Below are positions 49,840 through 60,720 of a stretch of DNA of 64,000 nucleotides, piece after piece (position 1 is the first letter of the stretch; each line of letters begins with the position of its first letter). This DNA comes from Rotaria sp. Silwood1 (lineage: Eukaryota; Rotifera; Eurotatoria; Philodinida; Philodinidae). The notes under the pieces were generated by a model. The model worked only from the letters and a program-made list of their open reading frames with translations, made no database searches and had not been told where the DNA came from. The position numbers were made by a program, and so were the translations under genes. The stretch lies in the NCBI GenBank assembly GCA_905250075.1, contig CAJNOP010000119.1:1-64000 (forward strand), read 5' to 3'.

Positions 49840-50059
49840 TAATTTGTTGATAGACATGATGACATTTATGTTCAGCTGTATCAATAACATATTGAGAAAG
49901 ATTATCTTTATATGATGAAGGATCAAGATCTTCAGCAAACTCAGAAATAATTATATCAAAATTTAAATCAATCGATTGAAGTAATTGTTTACGTTGTGGT
50001 GAACCACTAGCTAATATGATTCGTTTTTGTTGAAGAATATATTTTAATGGTTGTAACAT
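49840..50059 (-). CDS. Maf/ASMTL-like nucleoside-triphosphate pyrophosphatase, 5' part only
   Basis: Maf-family enzymes hydrolyse non-canonical or surplus nucleoside triphosphates to monophosphates. The 73 visible residues contain the signature near the N-terminus: RIILASGSPQRKQLLQSIDL, matching 'lvLASaSprR.elL...gl', then FDIIISEFAEDLDPSSY and a DTAEHKCHHVYQQI helix like the 'A..KA..v' helix. The remainder is lost in the assembly gap. Animal ASMTL proteins begin with such a domain followed by a methyltransferase-like domain, so either a stand-alone Maf or an ASMTL fusion is possible. The ATG is immediately preceded by TTTATTCTAG, a splice acceptor with no 5' UTR between, which fits trans-splicing. 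Confidence 0.75.
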
Positions 50060-50103
50060 CTAGAATAAAATAGATGAGAATTTATGTTTTATTTTTTTTT
50101 TCA
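50060..50103 (-). promoter_or_regulatory. 44-bp intercistronic spacer with acceptor abutting the downstream ATG
   Basis: Between the phytol-kinase-like stop and the Maf-like ATG lies only a T/A-rich spacer ending CTATTTTATTCTAG. No room for an independent promoter is apparent. In organisms with spliced-leader trans-splicing this is the expected structure inside an operon. Confidence 0.5.
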
Positions 50104-50808
50104 TTAAAATAAAAAATAATATAAAATAATGATAGATAAGGGAATAGTTAAATTATCAATATCAGATGGACTTAAAGTTTCTATCACTGCTGTAACAAAA
50201 GATATCGTACAAATTTTCCACAGACAAATTGATTGAAAATCAACAAGAATAGATGTATAAATAATCGAAGCTATGATAGCAACAATAAAAAAAGTCAATA
50301 ATCCATCTAATGTTTTTGTCCGATAAATTTTTCGTCGACTACCATATCGAACACCAATGACAGCAGCTAAACCATCTCCCCATGTTAATATACCCATAAT
50401 CATAGAACCAAGTATTGTTTTATATAAAACAGTACCACAGATGATGATAACAATATTAAAAAATAGTGGTCCACGTAAAAGTTCACTTTGACGATGATTT
50501 CTTGTTATTATACCTACCAAGAAATCATCTTTTTGTTGAACAGAAGATTTTGATTGACTCTTCCACAGAAGTATACTAGTCCAAAGAAAATATGGAAATA
50601 TATTCAAATATTTTGAAAAATATCCATAATCACTATAGAAATAAAGGGCAAGATAAAGTGTTCCAGCTCCAATATGAACTACTTTTCGAGAAACTTCGGT
50701 AGTAATCGAATTTTTCTTATTTAAATAATTAAGTATAAAAACAACAGCAAAAGTAATACTGGTGACGATAAGAGAAACAATAGTATTTTGTATAAGAATT
50801 GCAGTCAT
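50104..50808 (-). CDS. phytol/farnesol/dolichol-kinase-like polyprenol kinase, 234 aa
   Basis: Integral membrane protein of the CTP-dependent polyprenol kinase/CDP-diglyceride synthetase superfamily. One exon, about six or seven membrane helices. Family motifs: SRKVVHIGAG at 40-49; ITRNHRQSELLRGPLFF (101-117), close to the 'kR....EllrGpl' loop; TWGDGLAAVIGVRYG (142-156); KTLDG at 165-169; and E210 with SPSDIDNLTIPL (213-224), the 'E..s...DNl.iPl' motif. The 234-aa length and the TWGDG/ELLRGP loop are nearer the phytol/farnesol kinase branch (VTE5/FOLK) than dolichol kinase, which is about twice as long. The product would be a prenyl phosphate. The ATG lies 3 nt after TATTTTAG. It is probably co-transcribed with the Maf-like gene. 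Confidence 0.8.
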   Translation of the reverse strand: MTAILIQNTIVSLIVTSITFAVVFILNYLNKKNSITTEVSRKVVHIGAGTLYLALYFYSDYGYFSKYLNIFPYFLWTSILLWKSQSKSSVQQKDDFLVGIITRNHRQSELLRGPLFFNIVIIICGTVLYKTILGSMIMGILTWGDGLAAVIGVRYGSRRKIYRTKTLDGLLTFFIVAIIASIIYTSILVDFQSICLWKICTISFVTAVIETLSPSDIDNLTIPLSIIILYYFLF

Positions 50809-52037
50809 TATCTAAAATATTGAAAGACTGTATGAAACTAGTTAAAATAATTTTCATAAGTGAGATGATGTTAGCTAGGTGTTTCGAACACACAGGTCGA
50901 TAATCACAACTTTTTTAACTGTCTTAACTTTTCTAAAATAATCGTTTTGTATACTAATGAAGTTGGAAAAAGCTAAACATAGTTAGAACGAAACGGAAAA
51001 TACCTTAGCTATATCAACAGACGAAAAAAGAAGAGAACATATTGTTCGATCTTAATTCCACTTATATTTTATTTGTATAACTGTCTATATTCAATCCCTC
51101 TCTACACAACAACGTAACGCTATATATAGAATGACAACAAGCGTTGGAAAATTCCTAAGAAAAATTTCAACATATATGAAAGGAAAGGAAAAATCCATGG
51201 TGCATGACTAATAATGAGAGAAAAGAAGAAGAACATAAGACCATATTGTATAATCCTTTAGATAGAGATGGGAAAATCCTTATGACTGGATCTGACGAAT
51301 ATGCAGATTATAACACATATATATGTATATCGTACGTGTCATCTATGTATGGTAACACAACAGAAGAAAGAGAAAAGCAAAATACTGTGTATAACTGAAT
51401 CAAACTATAACCGACGAATTTTTTTTATTTCAGTTTGATTTTTCTAACTATCATTTTCTAAGTTTTAAATAACATCTTCGAATCTATTCAATATATAGAT
51501 ACATGGCATACTTCAATGATATTTTATCATTAACACAATCATTATAAGGGAAAATAATAAGGCAAGCTTCTAATGTCAATATGAACTACTTTAAAATTAG
51601 CTTTGCTTGAAAATGAAGTTTTTTTCTTCTTCTAAAGACAATAAGGAATACAAGAGAAAAAATACTAATTAATGTAATTCTTATCATTTTGAAAGAAGAA
51701 ATATTGTTTTGTAAGCGAATAGCAGAAATGGTCTGAAAAATGTTAAAAATGTGATTCAATAAGAATCGCAAACTATTCGTAAAAAAGCTCAAGGCATTTT
51801 TGTTAATTGACTTAAAACTTTCTAATTGTCATCTTCTAACTCTCAAATCATAATATCACATTGATTTCATTCTTAACAGTTCGATCCTATACGGAATATT
51901 AATTATTACAAAATATAAACAATAAAAAATTAGATTTGTTTTTTTTCGGATATTTATCATTATAAATAAATTTTTTCCAAAAAAAAAATAAAAACGAAAA
52001 AACATCAACAAGAAAAACACGCACAGAAAAACAATAT
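50809..52037. other. intergenic, 1.2 kb
   Basis: No coding exon. Short open frames on both strands are AT-rich with no protein pattern. It should hold the promoter of the kinase/Maf pair and the 3' UTR of EFL1. Confidence 0.5.
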
Positions 52038-55000
52038 TCACTTATTTTTCTTAAATGTTCGTTGTTTTTCTGCATGTTCAACAATTTTTTCTTCAACTCT
52101 TAAACCTTTACGTCGACGAACATCATTCATATATTTTTTAGCACGATTTTCAAAGTCAGCCTTTTCACCGAAATGTAAGAATTCTTCTTCTGTTTGTGGT
52201 TCCCAAAATGGATCAAGTTCAATAATTTCCCAATATGTTTTACCAGATAATTGTGGTGATGCTAAACCACTTGCTTTTTTACGCATTTCTTCAGCAAAAC
52301 CAAAACTTTCGGCAACTGGTAATGCAGCTGTTATAATAAATGTACTCGTGCCTTCTTTCATATCTTCATTTAATACACGTCCATTTCGTTTATTTAAAAC
52401 TGCATAAGCTCGACCTATTTAAATAAATGATTAAAAAAAAAGAACAACAAAAGTTTTTGTTTTTTCCTCACTTACCTAATGCTTCTGCATTAACCATAAC
52501 TTCACATTTGTACATAGCTGCAACAAGTCGTCTTGGTTGTGAATCAAATGCTTTTCGACAACCATCACGTATAGTTGATACTATTTGACCAGAAAGTGGT
52601 CCACGTTTAATTAAAATTTTTGATTTATCAACAACACGGCGAGGTTTTTGTTGAGTATTTAATGTTGATGATTCATCACTTGTAATACTCATTGTTTCTA
52701 CTAAACTTTCTATTTCCTCAACAGCAGCTATTGCTGTTGTTGTTGGAAGATCGGAATTATTAATTTCTGTTGTACTTTGTTGTTCATCATTATTTTCATC
52801 ATTAACAATCGTATTAATTTCCCATCGTTCAATAATAAATGCAACACCCATTAAAGGTTCTTCACATAATGATCCTTTAGCTGTTGCTAATTGAAATCCA
52901 TTAATAATACTTAAATCATAATCATCTTTTGTTAATGATGAATTTATATTTGTTTTCATTTGATTATTTAGTGCAATAGTCCAAATAGATGAACCACGTT
53001 GTTTATAAATACTATTTGGAATACGACTAAGTAATAGATTAGGTCCACATCTATGTGGACCAAATGACCATATTTCATCAACAGTATTTGAATTCCACAT
53101 ATTTCCATTAGCGTTAATAAATTCTTCATTTAAACGTTCTTGTAATTGTCGAATTCGATCAAGTGTTTGATCATTTAATTGAGCAATTACTTTTCTATCA
53201 TCACGTCCTTGAGTTTGTTCAATAATTGCAAGTAATGAAGAATTTTCATCAAGTAAATGAGTGACTGCATTAGGTAATGGTATTGCTCGAATTTGAAATG
53301 TACATTGACGATTTTGAGTACTTAATTCAACTAAACCATCCTCTAAATAAAACATGAGAAAAGAAAAATGTAAGTATGATCTTATTTTTATTTCATATAT
53401 GAAAATACCTAATAACCATAGTGATCTTTCTTTCGTAAACTTATTTGTTTTGAATTGTTGCTGTTGATTTGCTAATGATTCATTGAGAAAATCAACTTTA
53501 GGTGGTGGTATAATTGTTTCACGAAATGGAATAATCGGTGCTGAAACATTGATTTCAATACGAGCATATCTATTATATAAATAAATATCAAACATTAATT
53601 CTATTATGTTTTTTTTCATTATAAAATAACTTATACATTTTAGTAAGATCATCGATACATCGTTGTAAATGTACTTCACCAGCTGTTGAAAGAATATATT
53701 CACCAGTATCTTTTAGTGTACATTCGACCAGAGGATCAGCTTGGTTTAATAAACACATCCCATGTCGAAGTTGTTTCATTTGAGCTTTATAAATAAATAA
53801 ATGAAAAAGTTTATATTGCGAGTAAAAAGAAAAAAAAGTTTACCGGGATTTTTTGGTTCAATCGCTACACGAACAATAGGCGAAGCCTCAAAGTGAAGAC
53901 CAGTAAATGATGGACAAAATATATTTGTTGATAAAGTTGCTGATTTTAAAACAAGAGAATCTAATTTTGCAATAGCTAAATTTAAAAAAGAAAGCATTTG
54001 ATCAATACGATATTTCATAAATTATGAATTATAATATACATACCAACTATATTGCCGGCAGGTACTTGATCGAGTAGAGTAAATTCACGACCCATCATTA
54101 AATATAAATCTTGAACAATAAATTCTTGTACGTGAGGAGAAATGCTATGAGCAGAAACATGACTAAGATCCTAAATGAAAGAAAAACAAAAACGAAATTT
54201 TCATCATTATTAAATATTGGATGATTTCACAGTATATGCGACACGTTTACATTGAGTGTGTAGAGCATAGCCGATTTACTTATTATGATGATAAAAGATC
54301 TGATATAAATTCTTATTCGGAAGAGATTTGCAATTCATAAACTTTTAGCAAAATATGGTTAATACTATATGAAAATATTGCGAGAAAGGCTAGAATGTGC
54401 ATCATCATTATATAGCTTTAACGCTGATATATAACACTTTTTGCAGGAGTACTAAATAAAATATTATTTTAGTACGAAAAGATTATCATAAATAATCCAA
54501 TAAACAGTATATGTAAGATATATGCTATTACATGGTAATCTTTTCATACTAAATTGACATCCTATATAACACTCCTTCAAAAACTGTTATATATTAGCGT
54601 TAGAGATATATGATGAACAACATTTTAACCTTTCTCGTAGTGTTTTTATATAGTACTAAGCATTTTTGCTACAATTTTATGAATTACGAATCTTTCCAAA
54701 ATAAAAATATGCAGCAGATCTTTTGTCATCATAGTTACTAAATCGCCTATGCTCTACATGATTTAAACTATAAAAATCGATTTAGACGAACTCGACGTAC
54801 ACATGTTACATATACACGATGAAATCACTCTACTATTTTTCATGTAAAAATATTCTTCCGATGACATATATTTTTTAATGACAATCAATCTTACTTTCCC
54901 AACAAATAATGTTGGATCATGACGAGGACTAAGAACAAAAATTTTTTGTCCTCGTTTTAATCGTCCACTATAGACACGTGCAAAAGCAAGAAACATATTT

Positions 55001-57619
55001 TCATCAGTATTTTCATTTGATTCTGTTTCCACTGGATTTGTAGTACCATTTTCTGTTGTAGTTTGATTTTTTTCTATAGTTTGTGTAGTTGATGATTCTT
55101 CATTGATGGTCGTTTTATCATGTTGTTTTTGTCTAAGAAGTTCACGTCGTTGTGCTATATCTTCAGCAGTTAAGGGTCTATTGAAAAATAATATTTTATT
55201 TTTTTGAAAAAAAACAAGACAAATTCATCTAACTTAAGTTTATTTTGTGATAGAGTATTATGATTTACAGAAAATAATTTTGATACATAAATTATTACTG
55301 GTTCTTGATCATCACTTGAACAATTAATAAATGCTTTAAAGAAAAATTCATATTGAATATTAATAGTATGTAAGTGAAACTTTTACCTTGTTTTAATTGT
55401 TGTGTTTCTGGTAACAATGTGTCAAATCGACGACTTTTATTACACATTAATTGTTCAATTTTTTCTATACTTAATGCTTTTGGATCTGGAAGTTGCACAA
55501 CAATCATATCTATTAGAGAAAAAATAAATAAATAAAGTTAATTTTTGTTATTCGTTGAACATTGACTAACCAAATACGGCTGAAGCAATAGGTAACCATT
55601 GATTGAAAAGAAGATGTAATGGAACATATGGATCAGTATGTCGTATATCTCGTGGAGTTAATTTAGCACCAATTGATGTAGCAATTTTTTCCAGTTTTTC
55701 ATTATCTCTAAAAATAATCATTGTCATTTAGTTTTAAAAACAAAAAAGAATAAAAATCTAAACCGTCGAATTATAATTGTCTCATAAACACTCCAAAGAT
55801 TTTCAAGAATACATTGAACAAACATAGGTTTTTGACCTTTACTCTTCAAATAAAAAGAATGATAATTTATTTATTTTTTTTTAATATTTGATTTAAATTA
55901 ACAAAAAAATATTTATCTTACTTGTGCACCTTTATAAACACGTTTACTTTTTTTATCAAAATAAAAATCACCCCACAATGTCTTCATTAATACTTCGCGT
56001 TTAATGGATAATTTTTTTGAATATAAATCCGCAAAATGATGAATTCTATTTATGACAAGAAAAAAAATCCAAAATATTTTAGATCAAAACTATCAGTATT
56101 ATCAACATACCCAAACGCCCAACCATCTAATGCGCTAGCAAAAAGTACATTATTATAATGCGGTGAAAAACACATTCGAGATTCATTGCGTGTCCAATCA
56201 TCATCATCTTCATTATCATTATTATTTTCATTTTTGACCTTAACCTATAACAAATATGAAAAATTGTTTTGATTAAAAATCTAAATATTAACCTCTTCTA
56301 CAAATTCTTGATCAATCTGAAAAAGAAAAAAACACACATATGATGAGAAATAAATCAATGATATACTGTTTATGATAACATACACTTTTTTCGAATAATA
56401 ATGATGCAAATTGTTCTGCAACAACAGCATTTAAATGTTCAAGAATAGAACGAATATGAAAATAAGCTTCCATTGGACTCATTTTAAGTTCAACTATTAA
56501 ACGATCAATTTTATTAAGAACAAGAATAATACGCAAATGTTCGAGCCATGCTTGTCGAAGAGCTGCCAAAGTCTATACCAAAAAATGAATTCAATTTTTC
56601 AGTCATTTTTCACAATACATAATAGAAAGACTTTGCTCAAGTCTTAGTTTAAAAGGATTCTTTTGCATAAACCTATCACAATACCAACGCCATTTGGTAT
56701 TAATCAGTTTGGATAGACTAATCCTGATAGTAATTATGCAAGAAAAACTACCGTTACCGGCTAGTTACATTGCTAGATAAGGAAAAGTTTATGAGTTCGA
56801 TCTATATATACCTTACTGGGAAAAATCAAAGCCGCTGATATGTCCAACAATGAATCATCGAATTGCACTTGTCGACCTCATAATCCGTTGATCAAAGTTT
56901 ATCGAAAAAATGATATTTTTGCAACATAACCATTTTCTGATGAAATATCAAACTCATAAACTTTTCCATAACTAGTAATGCAACTAAACACGCCCCTATC
57001 CTTGGATTGTATAGATGAAAAATTTCATCTATGCAACAATTTTGAGCGTATCTTTGCTTGTTAATTCTGTCGATCTATTACTTAGAAGAGTTTCTTGTGT
57101 ACCTGTGGACAAACTCCTTCGACAGCATCAATAAGAATAATTGCACCATCACAGAGACGAACTGCAGTTGAGACTTCTGATGAAAAATCAACATGTCCTG
57201 GAGTATCAATAAGATTGATTAAATATTTTTTATCATCTAAATAAATTAAAATTATATTTTCTTGTTAAATTGACTAATAAACTTCAAAGAACCTTTTTCA
57301 TGAACAAGTGAAACGGCACTAGATTTCATAGTTATGCCTCTAATTTGTTCTGCTTCAAGACTATCCATTAAACGTAACTATAGAATATAAATATCATAAA
57401 CATTAACATGTATTTCTTTTCTAATAATTCATATTTTTTGTTTTTACGTACTTTACCAGCTAAACGTGTAGAAATAATTCCATTCGAAGCAAGTAAATCA
57501 TCAGCTAATGTTGTTTTGCCATGATCAACATGAGCCAATATACATATATTACGAATAGATTCAGTATTTTCTTGTAATTCACAAAGAATCTCTGGTGAAT
57601 AAGTCATAGTAACTGGCAT
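52038..57619 (-). CDS. EFL1: elongation factor-like GTPase 1 (60S ribosome maturation), 18 exons, 1130 aa
   Basis: Cytoplasmic GTPase of the EF-2 family; with SBDS it releases eIF6/Tif6 from pre-60S subunits. Exons in phase: 57619-57452, 57377-57293, 57236-57103, 56572-56384, 56316-56293 (24 nt), 56244-56111, 56045-55922, 55843-55764, 55707-55571, 55509-55387, 55333-55234, 55177-54895, 54170-54044, 53975-53844, 53784-53637, 53569-53409, 53342-52476, 52414-52038. The total of 1130 codons matches the family (~1120). G motifs: AHVDHGKTT (G1), RGIT (G2), DTPGH (G3), NKID (G4). An insertion in the middle of the protein ([13 protein letters not shown]) and a second in domain II ([15 protein letters not shown]) replace variable parts of the family. 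The C-terminus, [20 protein letters not shown] ... [17 protein letters not shown], is diagnostic for EFL1 and not EF-2. An AG acceptor lies 6 nt before the ATG. Introns 3 (530 bp) and 12 (724 bp) hold palindromes. Confidence 0.95.
54258..54759. repeat. ~500-bp imperfect palindrome in EFL1 intron 12
   Basis: The left half (54258 to ~54505) reads almost throughout as the inverse of the right half (~54515 to 54759). Matching blocks include TGTAGAGCATAG, AAAAGATCTG, GAGAAAGG, AACGCT-ATATATAACA and TGCAGGAGT/TGAAGGAGT. Divergence between arms is roughly 20-30% by eye, with little or no spacer. It fills most of the 724-bp intron. No ORF. Best read as a fold-back/MITE-type insertion. Confidence 0.8.
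56760..56986. repeat. inverted repeat in EFL1 intron 3
   Basis: Left arm 56762-56802 and right arm 56945-56986 share GGAAAAGTTTATGAGT and flanking AGTTACATTGCTAG/AGTTGCATTACTAG in inverse orientation. A ~140-bp loop lies between. The intron (530 bp) is about ten times the usual length in this gene. Confidence 0.75.
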
Positions 57620-57914
57620 TATGATCTGAATCTATTTTGTTTTATTTTTTTTTCTTTCTAAATATAAATGATCCATTTTGAAATTATGTAAATCATGACA
57701 AGGCAACTATGATTGGTCTTGTAATTACGCAAGATTAAAAAAAACCAAATATATATATATGATTCTATTTACACTCGTTTTTCACAATGAGAAAAGAAAA
57801 AAAAGAAAAACAAAAAAGCTAACAGGGAAAATAAAGTAACAAAAAAGTGTCGAATATCAGTGAAACTGGAAAATAAGACTAATGTAATAAGATTTTATAT
57901 CGGTTGCTTTTGCT

Positions 57915-58786
57915 TTATTTTCGATACCATTTTTGTAATGTATCATATCGTTTAATCTTTCGTTGTAATTGCAAAACACCATAGAGCAATGCTTCTGCAC
58001 TTGGCGGACAACCCGGTACATAAATATCAACTGGAATAATACGATCACAACCACGAACCTATTAAAAAGAAAAACAAATTTTTATTCCTTTTTTTCAAAG
58101 CTTGTAAAACTAAATAATTGTTCACATACTACTGCATATGAATAATGATAATAACCACCACCATTAGCACATGAACCCATTGAAATGACCCATTTTGGAT
58201 GAGGCATTTGCTCATAAAGTCTTCGAATAGCTAGAACGTGAAAAAAAACAAACCGAAAACAAATATAATATGATATAAGAAAATTTTTCTTACCTGGAGC
58301 CATTTTATTAGTAAGTGTACCAGCAACAATCATCAGATCACATTGACGCGGACTAGCACGAAAGACAACACCAAATCGATCCATATCATAACTAATAACA
58401 TGATTAAGTAGATAAAAAGAGACCGAAAGATAATATAAAATAAAAATTTACCGTGGAGCAGCCATTTGCATCATTTCAACAGCACAACAAGCAAGACCAA
58501 ATGTTAATGGCCAAATAGAACCACGACGAATTAAATTTTGTACATCATCCAAACGAGCTAATGCAACTTCAACTTTACTATCACCATAATATTTACCGGG
58601 TACAGTTTTATATGGTGATAAATTTGTTATTACATTTTGTTCTTGTTCCTTTTGAATAGGTGGATTTGTTGTATGTTCGACAGTATTTGATGAAGAAGTA
58701 GCTGGTGCTGTCACAGCTCCTCGACTAGGCAATACTGATGAAACAGTTAGTCGAGTTAAAGGTAGAGTGTAACGAAAGAGTGCCAT
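57915..58786 (-). CDS. NDUFS7: NADH:ubiquinone oxidoreductase core subunit S7 (PSST, complex I), four exons, 225 aa
   Basis: Holds iron-sulfur cluster N2, the last electron donor to ubiquinone, on the matrix arm of mitochondrial complex I. Exons in phase: 58786-58452, 58391-58294, 58230-58130, 58058-57915. The N-terminal ~80 residues are a mitochondrial presequence and linker, rich in Arg, Ser and Thr with no acids in the first 30 residues. The core shows [18 protein letters not shown] (tandem Cys), [45 protein letters not shown] and [15 protein letters not shown], giving the four cluster ligands (CC, C, C). The end ...[10 protein letters not shown] is typical. The length agrees with animal homologues. 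An AG acceptor (TTTATTTAG) lies 10 nt before the ATG. It lies upstream of EFL1 on the same strand, 295 bp apart. Confidence 0.97.
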
Positions 58787-59263
58787 TCAAAATTATCTAA
58801 ATAAAAGAATCAAAAGAAAGATAACTAAAAATTTTTGTATTATTAATTTCTTAATATACTCAAGTTCAAATCAGTACTGATCAACAAGATTCACTGTTGG
58901 TAATATTATTGTTTCCATACAATATCACCTTTTCAATGATTAGTCAAACATTTTCTTTTTCAGTAGATGTCATTAATTGTTGATGAAAACGTTTGATTCG
59001 AATATAACTCTTATAGCTTATTTGAAGTTTTCTGCATAATTCTCAAAATACAAATATAATTTATTAAATCTATGACTGAAATATTTCTTTTTGAGCTTAA
59101 ATCTATTGTATTATTTTAGTTATTTGAAATATTTGTTAAATGATGTATTGATATAGAATAAAAACAAATAGTTAGCATTTTTACACGTTATTTCATTCCG
59201 TATTCTATGATAATGATAGTCTTCACAATCACATACATATACAAATTTCATCAGATAGCCAGG
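58787..59263. promoter_or_regulatory. intergenic region between divergent NDUFS7 and small membrane protein gene
   Basis: These 477 bp separate two head-to-head starts and so should include both 5' regions. No defined promoter element is recognised apart from the acceptor-like AG before the NDUFS7 ATG. Confidence 0.4.
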
Positions 59264-59659
59264 ATGCAACTTGTGTTATTAAACACTATATTCATTGTAT
59301 TGGTTTCTGTATGTTATAGTGATTTAAATATGAGTGGTGAGTAATTTTTAATTTACTATTTAAAATAAATATTTATTTCTTTATAATCATAAGAATCATC
59401 TACTATTACATGTCGAAAATGTTCTCCTTGTTGGAATGTTTTCAGTAAAAATTATGGTTCATGTTCTAATGAAGAATTCGAAATAAATCCATTTAATGAT
59501 GTGCAACCAATATGTATTGATACACTTATTTTGCTTATTATAATGTTTGTTAGTATTGTTATATTTATACCAACTTGTCTTTGGCTAATTTCTTTATGGA
59601 TCAAACGTTGTCGAAATATTAATGCAAAATATATTGTGAATGGACGTATAGTTACCTGA
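59264..59659 (+). CDS. small single-pass membrane protein with Cys-rich ectodomain, two exons, 112 aa
   Basis: Exons 59264-59336 and 59394-59659 join in phase across a 57-bp GTGAGT...ATAAG intron. Predicted parts: signal peptide MQLVLLNTIFIVLVSVCYS; a short ectodomain with six Cys (TCRKCSPCWNVF, GSCSNEEF, QPICIDT); one membrane helix (LILLIIMFVSIVIFIPTCLW); and a short basic cytoplasmic tail (IKRCRNINAKYIVNGRIVT). I do not recognise the family. The spliced product with its ordered topology, plus AATAAA about 130 bp downstream, make it a credible gene although neither exon is long. Confidence 0.65.
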
Positions 59660-60600
59660 TGGAAACATCTAATGAAATGTTGAATATATAAAACTTTGAT
59701 TTTTATTTCACTTTTCCTTTTAAGTCTTCGAATTCATTCACTTATACAAGAATAAGAATTTTATACTACGTTCGCAAAATATTATGAGATTAAATAAAAG
59801 AATATTAAATTGAATAATTCATTGGTTTTTATTCATCTTCTAGTACCAAGAGGATTAAAAATCTGAAAAATAATATAATAATGTTTTTGCAGCTATTCTT
59901 CTTGTTAAAAGATTTTTGAATATGAAGATATAACAATTTTGTTTGAAGTTATCAAAAACTTTTGTATTATTTTGACATATGATAGATGAAATACTAATTT
60001 TGACAAAAATTAAATCAATGTCACTATTTTCAACAATTTATATTAGAAATTAAAAATTGAAACGACGTTGGTCGGTTTATTGACATTTATTAAATGAATA
60101 GCTGTAAAAATCAATAGTCATTGTTGCCCGTCAATCTAATATAAGTCTGTATTAGATGCATATAAATACATTCATTTTGACATAGACAAGATGATGTCAG
60201 ATAATATCTAAAAGAATATTGTATTTGTCTACATGAGTATACGTTACTTAACTACCATCGACCAATCGTGTTTTTTATTGAGAAAAAAAATTTCAAACTT
60301 GATAAATTATATTAATCAATAATAATTATAACTTGAAAATGGAATTAAAGCTATCTTTGATATTCTTGTTGAATTCTGAGTAAATTCTTACTATTCTATT
60401 GATTTTTCTTGAAGAGCATTTCTTATAATTTTTGCTTTTCAGCGATTGCAAATAACTTTCATATTCTTTCATGTGATAAAAATATATTATTTTATTATCT
60501 AACAAAGCATCGTAGCCACTAGTCAATATCATTCTTTTTTACTTCTTCTATTGCGGTCAGTGAAAACGACCCAAACTATTTTATTAGTCATGTTACGAAT

Positions 60601-60720
60601 GAAAGTCATCGGCGATTTTTCTTTAAAAAAAATCCTGATGTTTGTACATGACCTCGGATGACTTTCAAATGACTGTATTTTCTTTAGTAATAAAAATCCA
60701 TAATTTGTACATGATCTTAT
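60601..60720. repeat. inverted and direct repeats
   Basis: GAAAGTCATC (60601) and GATGACTTTC (60657) form a 10-bp stem. Overlapping it, the phrase AAAAATCC...TTTGTACATGA-CT occurs twice in direct orientation, near 60629 and 60695. Possibly the end of a small inserted element. Confidence 0.5.
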
